From assembly GCA_021775855.1 (NCBI GenBank), contig JAJFGZ010000045.1, positions 1-64,000 of the forward strand: a stretch of 64,000 nucleotides of DNA, in the 5' to 3' direction. This document shows positions 42,399 to 50,746 of this stretch, one piece after another. Position 1 is the stretch's first letter, and each line of letters opens with the position of its first letter. The notes under the pieces are model-generated. The model saw nothing but the letters and a program-made list of their open reading frames with translations. It was not told where the DNA came from and searched no databases. The position numbers and the translations under genes were made by a program. This DNA is from Hyphomicrobiales bacterium. Lineage in GTDB: Bacteria > Pseudomonadota > Alphaproteobacteria > Rhizobiales > NORP267.

Positions 42399-42904
42399 CA
42401 GCTCTTCTCCGACCCAGCTAGTGTGAACCGTTCAATGACGCCGAAAAAGCTGAGCGCGAAGCGCAGGCCGAGAAGGCCGAAGCCTGCCAGCGGAGCGGCA
42501 TAAATCCAGCCCATGGGGATATCGAGTGTCGGGCTGCGCTGCCCGGTTGCTAGCACAAAATTGAGCATCCTAAATCCGAGGGTCACAAGATAGATCGAGA
42601 AAACGAAACCCACCAGATCGATGGTCCTCAACATCCATTTCCGGGCATATTCGGGCATCCGGTTGCGGAACGTGTCGACGCCCACATGGCGGCCCCGCTC
42701 AAGCGCCAGACCCAGCGCGCCGAAGACCAGAAATATGTTCAACAGGCGCACCGCCTCCTCGATCCAGGCAAAATCGCTGGCGAGTGTTCCGCCAACTTCG
42801 CGCACTAAAACGCTGAAGGTAAAAAGCACGACCATGGTGAGAAATACGGAAACCAGGAAAACCCGCTCAACCAATCTCAGGATGCTCAGAAGTCGCATGA
42901 TCAA
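42398..42904 (-). CDS. TRAP transporter small permease (DctQ-type) of the pyrKD operon
   Basis: A 168-residue protein with four transmembrane segments and the DctQ core (SDFAWIEEAVRLLNIFLVFG, then ERGRHVGVDTFRNRMPEYAR). Standard length. It sits between the binding-protein gene and the large permease gene, with a stem-loop just upstream. Confidence 0.93.
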   Translation of the reverse strand: MIMRLLSILRLVERVFLVSVFLTMVVLFTFSVLVREVGGTLASDFAWIEEAVRLLNIFLVFGALGLALERGRHVGVDTFRNRMPEYARKWMLRTIDLVGFVFSIYLVTLGFRMLNFVLATGQRSPTLDIPMGWIYAAPLAGFGLLGLRFALSFFGVIERFTLAGSEKS

Positions 42905-42923
42905 TCATCCCGAAAATTTAATG

Positions 42924-42946
42924 GGGGCCGACCAGAAGCCGGCCCC
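42924..42946 (-). terminator. Intercistronic stem-loop between TRAP binding protein and small permease genes
   Basis: GGGGCCG (42924-42930) pairs perfectly with CGGCCCC (42940-42946) around a 9-base loop, 8 bases after the dctP stop on the minus strand; CATTAAATTTTC follows. It probably enriches the binding-protein message. Confidence 0.65.
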
Positions 42947-42954
42947 TATATTTG

Positions 42955-43977
42955 TTAGTTATTCAGAGCTGTGTAGGCGCTTTCATAAACGCCGATCAGC
43001 GCTTCACCGGCACCCCCCGCACGTTCGACGTAAGCGGCGCGGGCCCGGGGATACATCATTTCCCGGAGTTGAACCTTCTCCTCGTCTGACAATTCGCGGA
43101 TATCAATCCCGCTGCCACGAATTTCTTCAAGCGCGGATGCAACCGCTGCAGCCTTGTGGGCCCGCAATTCAGGTACAACCTCGTTGAACGCATCTGTGAT
43201 GATGGTGCGATAATCTTCGGGCAGGCTCTGCCACCATTCCGGATTGAACAGAACAACGTCTTCCATTGCACCGTGGTTTGAAAGCACCAGGTATTTCTGC
43301 ACTTCGTAGAACTTCATGCGTAAAATGGTATCGAGCGGGTTTTCCTGCCCGTCCACGACCCCAGTCTGGAGCGAAGTGTAGAGTTCGCCAAAGGGGAGCG
43401 CGATCGCTGAAGCGCCAACGGCGGCGAACTGCTCGATCAGAATCTGGGAATTCATCACCCGGAATTTCTGATTCTGGAAGCTCGACAGATCGGCAAGGGA
43501 TTCGTTCGAGGTAAAGTTTTTCAAGCCATTTGGCCATAACGCGACACCGACAACACCCTTGTCGTCAAAGCTTTCGAGCAAAGCGTCACCAAACACGCTC
43601 TCGCGCAATTCCTGGGCCTCGTCCCCATCAGCAGGGTAAAGGAACGGAATATCGAGGATCGAAACCGTGGCATTAAATCCGCCAAGGAAAGCGGCCGGCG
43701 ATACGGTTGCCTGGATCACGCCAAGTTGCACACCTTCGGTCATTTCGCGCTGGTTGCCCAGTTGGGCCTGCGGGAAAATCTGGAATTCCACCGCACCGTC
43801 CGTACGCTCGGACACCATCTCCGCGACTTTTTCCAGGAATACATGGCGGGATTGCGCGGGCGATTCCAGGTGACCGATTCTTGCAACAAATTCAGCCGCC
43901 CATGCGCTGGATGCGGCAAGAATCGAAATTCCCCCCGCAACGACGCTTGCTTTTATAAATCTCGAGAAATGTTTCAT
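42955..43977 (-). CDS. TRAP transporter substrate-binding protein (DctP-type) of the pyrKD operon
   Basis: A 340-residue secreted protein with a signal peptide of about 28 residues (ISILAASSAWAAEF). It shows DctP family features: VFLEKVAEMVSERTDGAVEF, the arginine in KFRVMNSQILIEQF that usually salt-bridges a substrate carboxylate, and GVVDGQENPLDTILRMKFYE. A GGAGG site precedes the ATG at 43977. It leads the operon and is divergent from an XRE regulator across 168 bases. TRAP ligands are carboxylates, which is compatible with orotate. Confidence 0.93.
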   Translation of the reverse strand: MKHFSRFIKASVVAGGISILAASSAWAAEFVARIGHLESPAQSRHVFLEKVAEMVSERTDGAVEFQIFPQAQLGNQREMTEGVQLGVIQATVSPAAFLGGFNATVSILDIPFLYPADGDEAQELRESVFGDALLESFDDKGVVGVALWPNGLKNFTSNESLADLSSFQNQKFRVMNSQILIEQFAAVGASAIALPFGELYTSLQTGVVDGQENPLDTILRMKFYEVQKYLVLSNHGAMEDVVLFNPEWWQSLPEDYRTIITDAFNEVVPELRAHKAAAVASALEEIRGSGIDIRELSDEEKVQLREMMYPRARAAYVERAGGAGEALIGVYESAYTALNN

Positions 43978-44070
43978 TTTTTCCTCCACGAAACACAGAC
44001 TATGCAGGGGTCCCTACCCCGAATTGAAGAACTCCAGCTTATCCGCGCCAATTCTCAGAGTCAATAAATG

Positions 44071-44084
44071 TCTCAAATTTGGGA
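44071..44084. promoter_or_regulatory. Candidate operator in the divergent TRAP/XRE gap
   Basis: TC-T-CAAATTTG-G-GA is a near-perfect 14-base palindrome (one mismatched pair) midway between the divergent dctP and XRE regulator starts. No other strong dyad is seen in the gap. Confidence 0.35.
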
Positions 44085-44145
44085 TTTATATCATGACAAT
44101 CTCTTTTTCATTGTTTTCTACGGAATAACTGGCTAAAAATTCGCC

Positions 44146-45033
44146 ATGCGAGACCCGAATATCTCAGCAATCGAAATTGGCCGCCGGCTCAAGGCGTTCA
44201 GGCTCGGGTCCAACCTGACCCCGGAAGAACTGGCGTCAGAAATTGGCATATCGCGCGCAGCGCTCTATCGCTACGAGGCAGGCGCGGCACCAAAGGTCGA
44301 TACGCTGACATTGCTTGCCGACCGCCTCGGCGTAACCCTGCCCAATCTGCTTGGCATCGGGGTCGAATACATTTCCTCCGCCGTCAGCTTTTTCGAACGT
44401 ATGCGCCAGCTTGAAGAGGATGTAGAGCAGATCCGCGTCCTGTTTGGCCCGGTCTCATATCTCCTGACGACCGATACCTTTGACGACTATCTGGCCGCCG
44501 TTCTCGAAGAAAGCATTCCCGAGAACGCGCAGAACCGGGATCAGTCGATTGAAAGCATCGAGACGCTTATGGCGATCCTGAAAAGGCGCAAGGACACTTA
44601 CCGCACAAGAGAACCGTCGGTGCTAAGTCTGGTCTCCCTTGTGGAACTGGAGCAGTTCGTGCGGGTGGGTTTCATCGGTGCCCACAATCCCAAGGGTGTG
44701 GATATTGTTGAGCGAAAACGCATCGCCCGGCTGGAAGCGGAAAATATCGTCAGGCTCCTGCGGCAAAGCCCGATCGGGGTGCAGATCGGGCTAGTGGTCG
44801 ATTCCATGCCTGGCGCAAGTTTTCAATTATTCAAGATCGGCGACCGTACAAGCCTGGCGCTCAGCCCGTTCCGGCTCGGCTCGTTCGCAAACATCCGTCT
44901 CGGCGTCGCGATGGTCTCCTCGGCCCCGGAAGCCGTATCGCTCCATACCAAAATGACCAACCGGTTGTGGGAGACCAGCCTGAAGGGCGATCTGGCCGCC
45001 GATTATATCGAGGCTGAAGTCCTCAACGCCTGA
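44146..45033 (+). CDS. XRE-family transcriptional regulator, divergent from the TRAP-pyrKD operon
   Basis: A 295-residue protein with an N-terminal XRE helix-turn-helix (IEIGRRLKAFRLGSNLTPEE and ISRAALYRYEAGAAPKVDTL, residues 9-55) and a large C-terminal domain (about 80-295) without a motif I can name, probably a ligand or oligomerisation domain. Its position, divergent from dctP with a palindrome between, makes it the likely regulator of the TRAP-pyrKD operon. Its 3' end overlaps the end of the convergent ftrA gene by 31 bases. Confidence 0.88.
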   Translation: MRDPNISAIEIGRRLKAFRLGSNLTPEELASEIGISRAALYRYEAGAAPKVDTLTLLADRLGVTLPNLLGIGVEYISSAVSFFERMRQLEEDVEQIRVLFGPVSYLLTTDTFDDYLAAVLEESIPENAQNRDQSIESIETLMAILKRRKDTYRTREPSVLSLVSLVELEQFVRVGFIGAHNPKGVDIVERKRIARLEAENIVRLLRQSPIGVQIGLVVDSMPGASFQLFKIGDRTSLALSPFRLGSFANIRLGVAMVSSAPEAVSLHTKMTNRLWETSLKGDLAADYIEAEVLNA

Positions 45034-45998
45034 TCCGGCCGGCGGGTAAATCGGTTTCGGTAGGCGGCAGGCGAGGTCCCGACCGTTCGCCTGAACGCGA
45101 CCCGGAATGTCTCAAGGGACGCGTACCCGCATTGCGCCGCAATCCCCGCCAACGAAGTATCCGACGCCTCCAGCATTTCCTGCGCCCGGAAAATTCGTTC
45201 GCGCTGCAGCCATGTCATGGGCGCAGTACCGACATCCTCTCGGAACCGTCTGAGAAACGTGCGCTCGCTCATGTTGGCGCGCGCTGCGAACTGTGCGAGC
45301 CCGACCGGCTGGTTCAATCGGACCCGAGCCCAATCCATCACCTCGCTCATGGTCGGTCCGGGGCGTTCCTGCACCGGAGCCATGGCAAACTGGGCCTGCC
45401 CGCCATCGCGGTGCGGCGACATAACCAGCCTTCGCGCCACCCGGTTGGCGATCTCGCTGCCATAGTCCCGGCGCACCAAATGTAATGCCGCATCGATCCC
45501 CGCCGCGCTGCCGGCGGATGTGATCAGATCCCCCTCGTCCACGTATAAGACGTCTTCCTCGACCCGGATTTCAGGGTAGCGCACTTTGAGGTAGGGGACA
45601 TGCTGCCAATGGGTCGTGGCGCTTTTTTTATCCAGCAATCCAGCTGCAGCAAGCACAAACACCCCTGAGCAGATCGACATCAGTCGGGCGCCTCTTTGGT
45701 GCGCCTTCATTAGCGCGCCCAGCAGCGGTTTCGGTGGTTGCTCGGTCTGGTCCCGCCATCCGGGAACGATGATCGTTCCGGCCTGTTCCAACAGGCCTAG
45801 CCCACCATCGGATTCCACGGAGATGCCGCCAATCGCCCGCACCTTACGGTCTTCCGCCGCAACCACGACGAACTGATACCAGGGAAAATCGAACTCTGGC
45901 CGGGCAAGGCCAAACACTTCGACCACAAGGCCGAATTCGAACGTGCAGAGGCCATCGTAGGTGATGACTGCAACAAGGCGATTTAGCGGTACGTTCAT
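45003..45998 (-). CDS. ftrA: FtrA-type transcriptional regulator (DJ-1/PfpI domain plus AraC helix-turn-helix)
   Basis: A 331-residue GlxA/FtrA-family regulator. Residues 1-180 form the DJ-1/PfpI-like domain, including the nucleophile-elbow cysteine region RLMSICSGVFVLAAAGLLD; residues 220-320 carry two AraC helix-turn-helix motifs (LAQFAARANMSERTFLRRF and LAGIAAQCGYASLETFRVAF). The start VAVITYDGLCTFEFGLVVEVF is typical of FtrA. It is divergent from the NTF2-like gene across about 117 bases and may control it. I chose the ATG at 45998; one at 46019 is possible. Confidence 0.9.
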   Translation of the reverse strand: MNVPLNRLVAVITYDGLCTFEFGLVVEVFGLARPEFDFPWYQFVVVAAEDRKVRAIGGISVESDGGLGLLEQAGTIIVPGWRDQTEQPPKPLLGALMKAHQRGARLMSICSGVFVLAAAGLLDKKSATTHWQHVPYLKVRYPEIRVEEDVLYVDEGDLITSAGSAAGIDAALHLVRRDYGSEIANRVARRLVMSPHRDGGQAQFAMAPVQERPGPTMSEVMDWARVRLNQPVGLAQFAARANMSERTFLRRFREDVGTAPMTWLQRERIFRAQEMLEASDTSLAGIAAQCGYASLETFRVAFRRTVGTSPAAYRNRFTRRPDQALRTSASI

Positions 45999-46115
45999 GC
46001 TTCTCCGCGATTTCCCCATTTGGCGTAATATTCCCTAACTTTGTCGTTTCCGCCACTTTTCAATATTGGACGCAAGCATTATTTGTCAAACCGCAAATCA
46101 CGGAAGGAGACAATA

Positions 46116-46505
46116 ATGAATAAGACAAAGCAGCTATTGGATGCCGTCGGCGTCTATTTCGACATGATTTATTTTTGCGACGTAAAAAAGCTGGATGAAA
46201 TATTCCACGACGCCTCCAGCCTGTTCGATGCGGATAACGGCAAAATTCTTGCTGATCCGATCACCAGCTTCCGCGCCGATGTGGCCAGCCGCCCTTCCCC
46301 AGCCGGGCGTAATCAGGAGCGCTGCGACGAGATCATCGCCATCGACTGGCTGTCCGATATCAGCGCCGTGGTAAAGCTGCGCCTACAGGCCCATGAGAAC
46401 GTCTTTGTTGATCATCTCAACTTTATCAAAGGCCCCGCGGGTTGGAAAATAGTCTCGAAAATCTGGCACCTGGAAGGTACGGCAGAAATCAAGTCGCTGG
46501 GCTGA
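46116..46505 (+). CDS. NTF2-like (SnoaL/lumazine-binding-like) protein
   Basis: A 129-residue cone-shaped NTF2-superfamily protein: YFDMIYFCDVKKLDEIFHDA at the N-terminus and a C-terminal strand pair (VFVDHLNFIKGPAGWKIVSK IWH). An AAGGAGA site precedes the ATG. Many such proteins are small isomerases, hydratases or binding proteins; no activity can be assigned here. It is divergent from ftrA. Confidence 0.83.
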   Translation: MNKTKQLLDAVGVYFDMIYFCDVKKLDEIFHDASSLFDADNGKILADPITSFRADVASRPSPAGRNQERCDEIIAIDWLSDISAVVKLRLQAHENVFVDHLNFIKGPAGWKIVSKIWHLEGTAEIKSLG

Positions 46506-46722
46506 TATGGCATGTCTCGCAACCGCATTTCCCGCCGGGCAATGTTTGATCGCAGCATCGAACTGGATGTCGCTGGTCTGGATATATATAGCAGGCGGCG
46601 ATCTGTTGGGATTTCCTGGGCCCTGCCCTTTCAAGGAAGCCCGGACGACAATCAGCCGATTTTAAAAATTAGCAGAAAGTTGTTCAACCCGAATTGATCC
46701 ACGGGTTGTCGACGATTGACAA

Positions 46723-46742
46723 ATTAGGACAATCGTCCTAAT
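46723..46742. promoter_or_regulatory. TetR-type operator 1
   Basis: ATTAGGAC-AATC-GTCCTAAT, a perfect 8-base inverted repeat lying between and over the -35 and -10 elements of the tetR promoter, well placed for autorepression. Confidence 0.8.
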
Positions 46743-46756
46743 AAGACATTCCTTAT

Positions 46757-46772
46757 TTGGACGAATGTCCTA
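46757..46772. promoter_or_regulatory. TetR-type operator 2
   Basis: TTGGAC-GAAT-GTCCTA repeats the GGAC-N4-GTCC core of operator 1. The two centres are 32 bases apart, about three helical turns, so two dimers could sit on the same face of the DNA. Confidence 0.75.
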
Positions 46773-46830
46773 CAGAAATTTGAAGCTCTGTCGATTTCGT
46801 TTTGGTGATACCCGAGCAGGACGTATTTTT

Positions 46831-47454
46831 ATGACCGACGCAACAACGCGCGATCACATTATTGGGGCCGCCGATCTGCTATTTTACCGGCAAGGCTTTG
46901 AACATACGTCGTTCGCCAATATCGCCGAAGCGGTGAAAATCTCGCGCGGTAATTTCTATTACCACTTCAAGTCCAAGGACGACATTCTGGATGCCGTGAT
47001 CAATGTGCGGCTGGCGAATACGCGGAGTATGTTGAAACAATGGGAAATCGAGGGGGATACTCCCCAGGAACGCATCCTTGGTTTTATCAACATTCTGATC
47101 GCGAACCGGGATGATATCACGCAATATGGCTGCCCGGTTGGCACGCTCTGCGGCGAACTTGCGAAGCTCAATCATGCGTCGCAAAGCGAAGCAAACAAGC
47201 TTTTCACGCTGTTCCGGACCTGGCTACGCAGACAATTTGTTGCCCTAGGCAGAAAAGCGGATGCCGACGCGCTGGCGATGCATCTTCTGGTCCGCAGCCA
47301 GGGCGTCGCCACGCTGGCCGCGGCCTTCCGTGATGAAAAATGCCTCCGACAGGAAGTCAGGTCGATGCGTGACTGGCTGAGTTCCTGCACGAACGACACA
47401 CAGGATACCGCTGGGACGGCACCGGGAAATTCACCGTCGCTCCGGACACACTGA
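46831..47454 (+). CDS. TetR-family transcriptional regulator
   Basis: A 207-residue TetR protein with DNA-binding residues 5-52 (LLFYRQGFEHTSFANIAEAV, then ISRGNFYYHFKSKDDIL). The ligand domain contains CPVGTLCGELAKL near residue 112, with two cysteines as in TetR_C_33/YxaF-type regulators. Two operators and a good promoter lie upstream. The ATG at 46831 has an AGGA site; a longer frame from 46765 would start inside operator 2. It is followed 36 bases later by a YciI-like gene, its probable target. Confidence 0.9.
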   Translation: MTDATTRDHIIGAADLLFYRQGFEHTSFANIAEAVKISRGNFYYHFKSKDDILDAVINVRLANTRSMLKQWEIEGDTPQERILGFINILIANRDDITQYGCPVGTLCGELAKLNHASQSEANKLFTLFRTWLRRQFVALGRKADADALAMHLLVRSQGVATLAAAFRDEKCLRQEVRSMRDWLSSCTNDTQDTAGTAPGNSPSLRTH

Positions 47455-47490
47455 AAATACAATCCATTTAGCTCGCAGGAGAAAAACCCA

Positions 47491-47778
47491 ATGTTCGTAG
47501 TTCTTCTAAAATTCGCAAACAACAAAGACAAAGCCGGTCAGTTCATGGCCGGCCACAACGAATGGATCAAGCGCGGATTTGATGACGGTATCTTCCTGGT
47601 TACCGGGAGTCTCCAGCCCAATCTTGGCGGCGGGGTGGTCGCCCACAACATTACCCTGCCGGAGCTGCAAGCCAGAGTGAACGATGATCCCTTTGTCGCG
47701 GAGAATATCGTCAGGGCGGAGATTCTGGAAATCACCCCGGCCAAGGCCGATGCCCGGTTGGAATTCCTTCTCGTGTAA
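47491..47778 (+). CDS. YciI-like protein
   Basis: A 95-residue ferredoxin-fold protein of the YciI/dehalogenation-associated family. The family His-Asp arrangement is represented by GHNEWIKRGFDDGIFLVTGS and the C-terminal RVNDDPFVAENIVRAEI, similar to the canonical HDPF motif region. YciI-like proteins have possible hydrolase or chlorite-type chemistries that are mostly untested. Probably co-transcribed with the TetR gene; a GGAG site precedes its ATG. Confidence 0.85.
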   Translation: MFVVLLKFANNKDKAGQFMAGHNEWIKRGFDDGIFLVTGSLQPNLGGGVVAHNITLPELQARVNDDPFVAENIVRAEILEITPAKADARLEFLLV

Positions 47779-48002
47779 ATCACCGCCTCCTATCAGGGGG
47801 TGACCGACGCATCTCCGCTCGTGAGGTCATATCCGGCAATAGCCGCTATTCGGTTCACGGAATCCGTGTCGACTGCTGATTCCGGCCTCGCTGACAACCA
47901 GATCGGTAAAATTTTATGTAAAATATACTTGACTTGGTGTATGCTCAACCGTACATCGTGTTTGAACGACGCAACGCTAAAACCAGACACGAGACGGCAC
48001 CC

Positions 48003-48452
48003 ATGTCATTCCTGCACAGAAATATCTTCGCCTATCTCTTCAGTACAATTTTCGTCCTTGGGGTCTACTTTTGGCGCATAACGGCCATGTATCAGGACGG
48101 ACGCTTTGACGGCGCGGATGCGACCAGTCTGCTTGGCAAATCGATTCTACTGCTCGTCCTTGCAACGATTTTGGCCACAATCGTCACGAGTATCCTGTTC
48201 AATATTCTGATCTCAATCACGACAAATAGTCAAAAACCCAGTTATCTCGTCGACGAACGTGACAAACTTATTGAACTTCGCGGCATGCGTATATCCGAGA
48301 TCATTACCGGTATCGGCTTTATGCTGGCCATGGCGGCACTAGCGCTTGGCGAGGAACCGTTTCTGGTATTCAACATCATTGTTTTCGGCTTCGCGTCAGC
48401 GTCCGTAGCCGGCGGCGTAGCGAAATTGTATTTGTACCGGAGGGGGTTTTGA
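48003..48452 (+). CDS. Small integral membrane protein paired with an XRE regulator
   Basis: A 149-residue protein with four transmembrane segments (about 8-27, 42-70, 95-112, 117-137). The loop after the second carries YLVDERDKLIELRGMRISEI, a pattern common in DUF2178-like membrane proteins that sit beside small XRE regulators. Its stop overlaps the TTG start of such a regulator. The function of this pair is unknown. The AT-rich upstream region holds a TAAAATTTTA palindrome (47907-47916) that may be the regulator's operator. Confidence 0.8.
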   Translation: MSFLHRNIFAYLFSTIFVLGVYFWRITAMYQDGRFDGADATSLLGKSILLLVLATILATIVTSILFNILISITTNSQKPSYLVDERDKLIELRGMRISEIITGIGFMLAMAALALGEEPFLVFNIIVFGFASASVAGGVAKLYLYRRGF

Positions 48453-48733
48453 AAAAGAGTAATTTCCAGGTCACCAACAACATCCGTCGATTGCGTTTCG
48501 ACAATAACGAGATGACCCAGAAACAATTGGCGGATAAAACCGGTGTCACCCGTCAGACAATCGTGGCCATCGAAAACGCCAAATACGCCCCTTCGCTGGA
48601 GCTCGCATTTATAATCGCGCGGGCCTTCAACAAGCCTTTGCAGAAGGTTTTTTTCTACGGGCCGGTTGCAACTGCAGCAGATCATGAACCGGGACCACCC
48701 AGCGCCACAATCGACGATTCGAATGCGACGTGA
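48449..48733 (+). CDS. Small XRE-family regulator (TTG start)
   Basis: A 94-residue protein almost entirely made of an XRE helix-turn-helix (IRRLRFDNNEMTQKQLADKT and VTRQTIVAIENAKYAPSLEL) plus a short disordered tail. A CGGAGGGGG site precedes the TTG at 48449, which overlaps the membrane-protein stop as TTGA. It resembles the compact regulators that are coupled to membrane proteins in many bacteria and archaea and is probably autoregulatory. Confidence 0.87.
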   Translation: MKKSNFQVTNNIRRLRFDNNEMTQKQLADKTGVTRQTIVAIENAKYAPSLELAFIIARAFNKPLQKVFFYGPVATAADHEPGPPSATIDDSNAT

Positions 48734-48771
48734 CCGGCAAAATTTGACGCTGAAATTTATGGGAAAAAATA

Positions 48772-49395
48772 ATGAGTAATCTGAACAGGGTCTGGGACCG
48801 ATTTGCAAAAAGCTACGCAAAACGGCCGGTTTCAGACGAAGATGCCTACCAGGAAAAGCTGCGGATCACGCAAAAATATTTCAAGCCTGAGATGGAGGTG
48901 TTGGAATTCGGATGCGGGACCGGCTCAACAGCGATCGCCCATGCACCTTATGTAAAACACATTCTGGCGATCGATTTCTCGGCAAAAATGTTAGAATTTG
49001 CACGCGAGAAAGCGGCCGCCTCCGAAATCCAGAACATCACATTCAAACAATCAAGTATTGATGAGTTTAAAGCGCCTGACCAAAACTATGATGTGGCATT
49101 GGCGCACAGCATTCTGCACCTGCTGGAGGACAAAGACATGGGCCTCGCAAAGATATTTGGTCTGCTGAAACCCGGCGGGCTATTGGTCAGCAGCACCATT
49201 TGCATGGGCGCAAAGCTGCACCCAGCCCGGTTTATACTACCGATCGGGCGATTCCTGGGCCTTTTGCCAATGGTCAAATTCTTCAGTGCCGATGAACTTG
49301 TCGATAGCATCAAAGGGGCCGGGTTTGAGATCGTTCATCAATGGCAGCCTGACCCAAAAGCAGCGGTTTTCATCGTGGCGAAGAAGCCGGGTTAA
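48772..49395 (+). CDS. SAM-dependent methyltransferase (class I)
   Basis: A 207-residue Rossmann-fold methyltransferase. Motif I is VLEFGCGTGSTA (43-54), with the acidic residue in HILAIDFSAKML (motif II) and the post-motif strand NYDVALAHSILHLLED. The substrate is unknown. It lies 38 bases after the small XRE gene on the same strand and converges on the TRAP operon with a 25-base gap. Confidence 0.9.
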   Translation: MSNLNRVWDRFAKSYAKRPVSDEDAYQEKLRITQKYFKPEMEVLEFGCGTGSTAIAHAPYVKHILAIDFSAKMLEFAREKAAASEIQNITFKQSSIDEFKAPDQNYDVALAHSILHLLEDKDMGLAKIFGLLKPGGLLVSSTICMGAKLHPARFILPIGRFLGLLPMVKFFSADELVDSIKGAGFEIVHQWQPDPKAAVFIVAKKPG

Positions 49396-49420
49396 CACCA
49401 ATCGAAAAGCGGCGGAACGC

Positions 49421-50746
49421 CTAGCCGTAAACCAGCGCCGGCAACCAGGTGATGAGTTTTGGAAACACCATCAGGATGGTCAGACCAAAAAGCTGGATCG
49501 CCAGAAATGGTAGGGCCGCCTTGAAGATATCAGACATCGGGATCGATTTTGGTGCCACGCCGCGCAGATAAAACAGTGCGTACCCAAAGGGCGGCGACAG
49601 AAAGCTCATCTGCATGTTGACCAGGTAAAGGACGCCAAACCAAAGTGGATCGAATCCCAGATCCTTGATAATCGGCACAAAGATCGGAACCGCCAGCAAC
49701 AGAATACCGACCCAGTCCAGGAACATCCCGAGGACAATCAGAATGACCATCATCAGGATGAGAATACCCCAGCGGCCAAGGCCCGTTGCGTCGAGCGCGC
49801 CCGTTACAAACTGCTGCCCGCCTTCCAGAACATAGAGACCCACGAAGATGGTTGCGCCAAACATGATCCAGATCACCATGGAGGACGCTTTCAGCGTCGT
49901 TATGCAGGCTTCGCGGATCGTCCGCCAATCAAGTTGTCCGTGCAGTGCAGCAACAATGAACGAGCCGAAAGTACCGATGCCGGCTGCCTCCACCGGCGTC
50001 GCGGCTCCCGAAAACAGTGTAGAGAATACCACCAATATCAACATGATCGGCGCTGTCATCTTCCGCATCAGGACAAATTTCTCGCGTACCGAAATGCGCT
50101 CATCTTGCGGTATCGCCGGCCCCAATTCCGGGTTGATGTAGCTGCGCACGGTGACGTAGACGATATACATGCCTGACAACATCAGGCCGGGAATAACCGC
50201 GCCAATAAACAACTCGCCAACGGACTGATCGGCGACCACTGCGTAGATAATTGCAAGGATCGATGGCGGGATTAAAATCCCCAAAGTGCCGCCGGCCATG
50301 ATCGAGCCCATGGCCAATTTGGCGTCGTATTTGCGCGCCAGCATCGCCGGCAGTGCGATGATACCCATGGTCACGACGGCGGCCCCGATGACCCCGACCA
50401 TCGCCGCCAGGATTGTTGATGCAATAATAGTCGCGGACGCCAGCCCACCCTTGAGACCTCCCAGCAATTTATAGATCACCGAGAACATGTCGTTGATGAT
50501 GCCCGCTCGCTCGAGCATTGCCGCCATAAAAATAAATAACGGTATCGCCGACAGTTGATAATCCGTCATGAGCGGGAAAATTCGGGACGGTACAATATTA
50601 AGCGTGTCCATATCTCCCAAAATGAACAGGAAGACGATGGCCAGACCGCCGGTCACAAATGCCAGCGGCAACCCCGCCATGAGCAGCGTCAGGAGCGACC
50701 CGAACATCATCAGAGTCAGCCATCCAATTTCAATTTCAAGACCCAT
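49421..50746 (-). CDS. TRAP transporter large permease (DctM-type) next to the bhc operon
   Basis: A 441-residue DctM protein of normal length. Typical segments: SAIPLFIFMAAMLERAGI, AAMVGVIGAAVVTMGIIALPAM, GTLGILIPPSILAIIYAVVA and NMQMSFLSPPFGYALFYLRG; the last element resembles the large permeases of the mannitol/chloroaromatic or 2-oxoacid (TakP) TRAP group. It overlaps the small permease gene by 11 bases. It is last in the order binding protein, small, large, downstream of bhcABCD on the same strand. Confidence 0.94.
   Translation of the reverse strand: MGLEIEIGWLTLMMFGSLLTLLMAGLPLAFVTGGLAIVFLFILGDMDTLNIVPSRIFPLMTDYQLSAIPLFIFMAAMLERAGIINDMFSVIYKLLGGLKGGLASATIIASTILAAMVGVIGAAVVTMGIIALPAMLARKYDAKLAMGSIMAGGTLGILIPPSILAIIYAVVADQSVGELFIGAVIPGLMLSGMYIVYVTVRSYINPELGPAIPQDERISVREKFVLMRKMTAPIMLILVVFSTLFSGAATPVEAAGIGTFGSFIVAALHGQLDWRTIREACITTLKASSMVIWIMFGATIFVGLYVLEGGQQFVTGALDATGLGRWGILILMMVILIVLGMFLDWVGILLLAVPIFVPIIKDLGFDPLWFGVLYLVNMQMSFLSPPFGYALFYLRGVAPKSIPMSDIFKAALPFLAIQLFGLTILMVFPKLITWLPALVYG

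Larger units (their letters stand above)
46506..46830 (+). other. Intergenic region with promoter and two operators upstream of tetR
   Basis: 325 bases without a convincing gene. A promoter TTGACA (46716-46721), 17 bases, TAATAA (46739-46744) overlaps two related palindromes annotated separately. A 61-codon frame starting at 46512 has no family resemblance. Confidence 0.5.

Noticed and set aside
46512-46697. 61-codon open frame before the second tetR
   Set aside because: No family likeness and weak start; the region is better explained as intergenic with promoter and operators downstream.
47780-47803. Stem-loop after the YciI-like gene as a terminator
   Set aside because: TCACC-G-CC can pair with the GG-G-GGTGA side, but there is a mismatch and no T-run.
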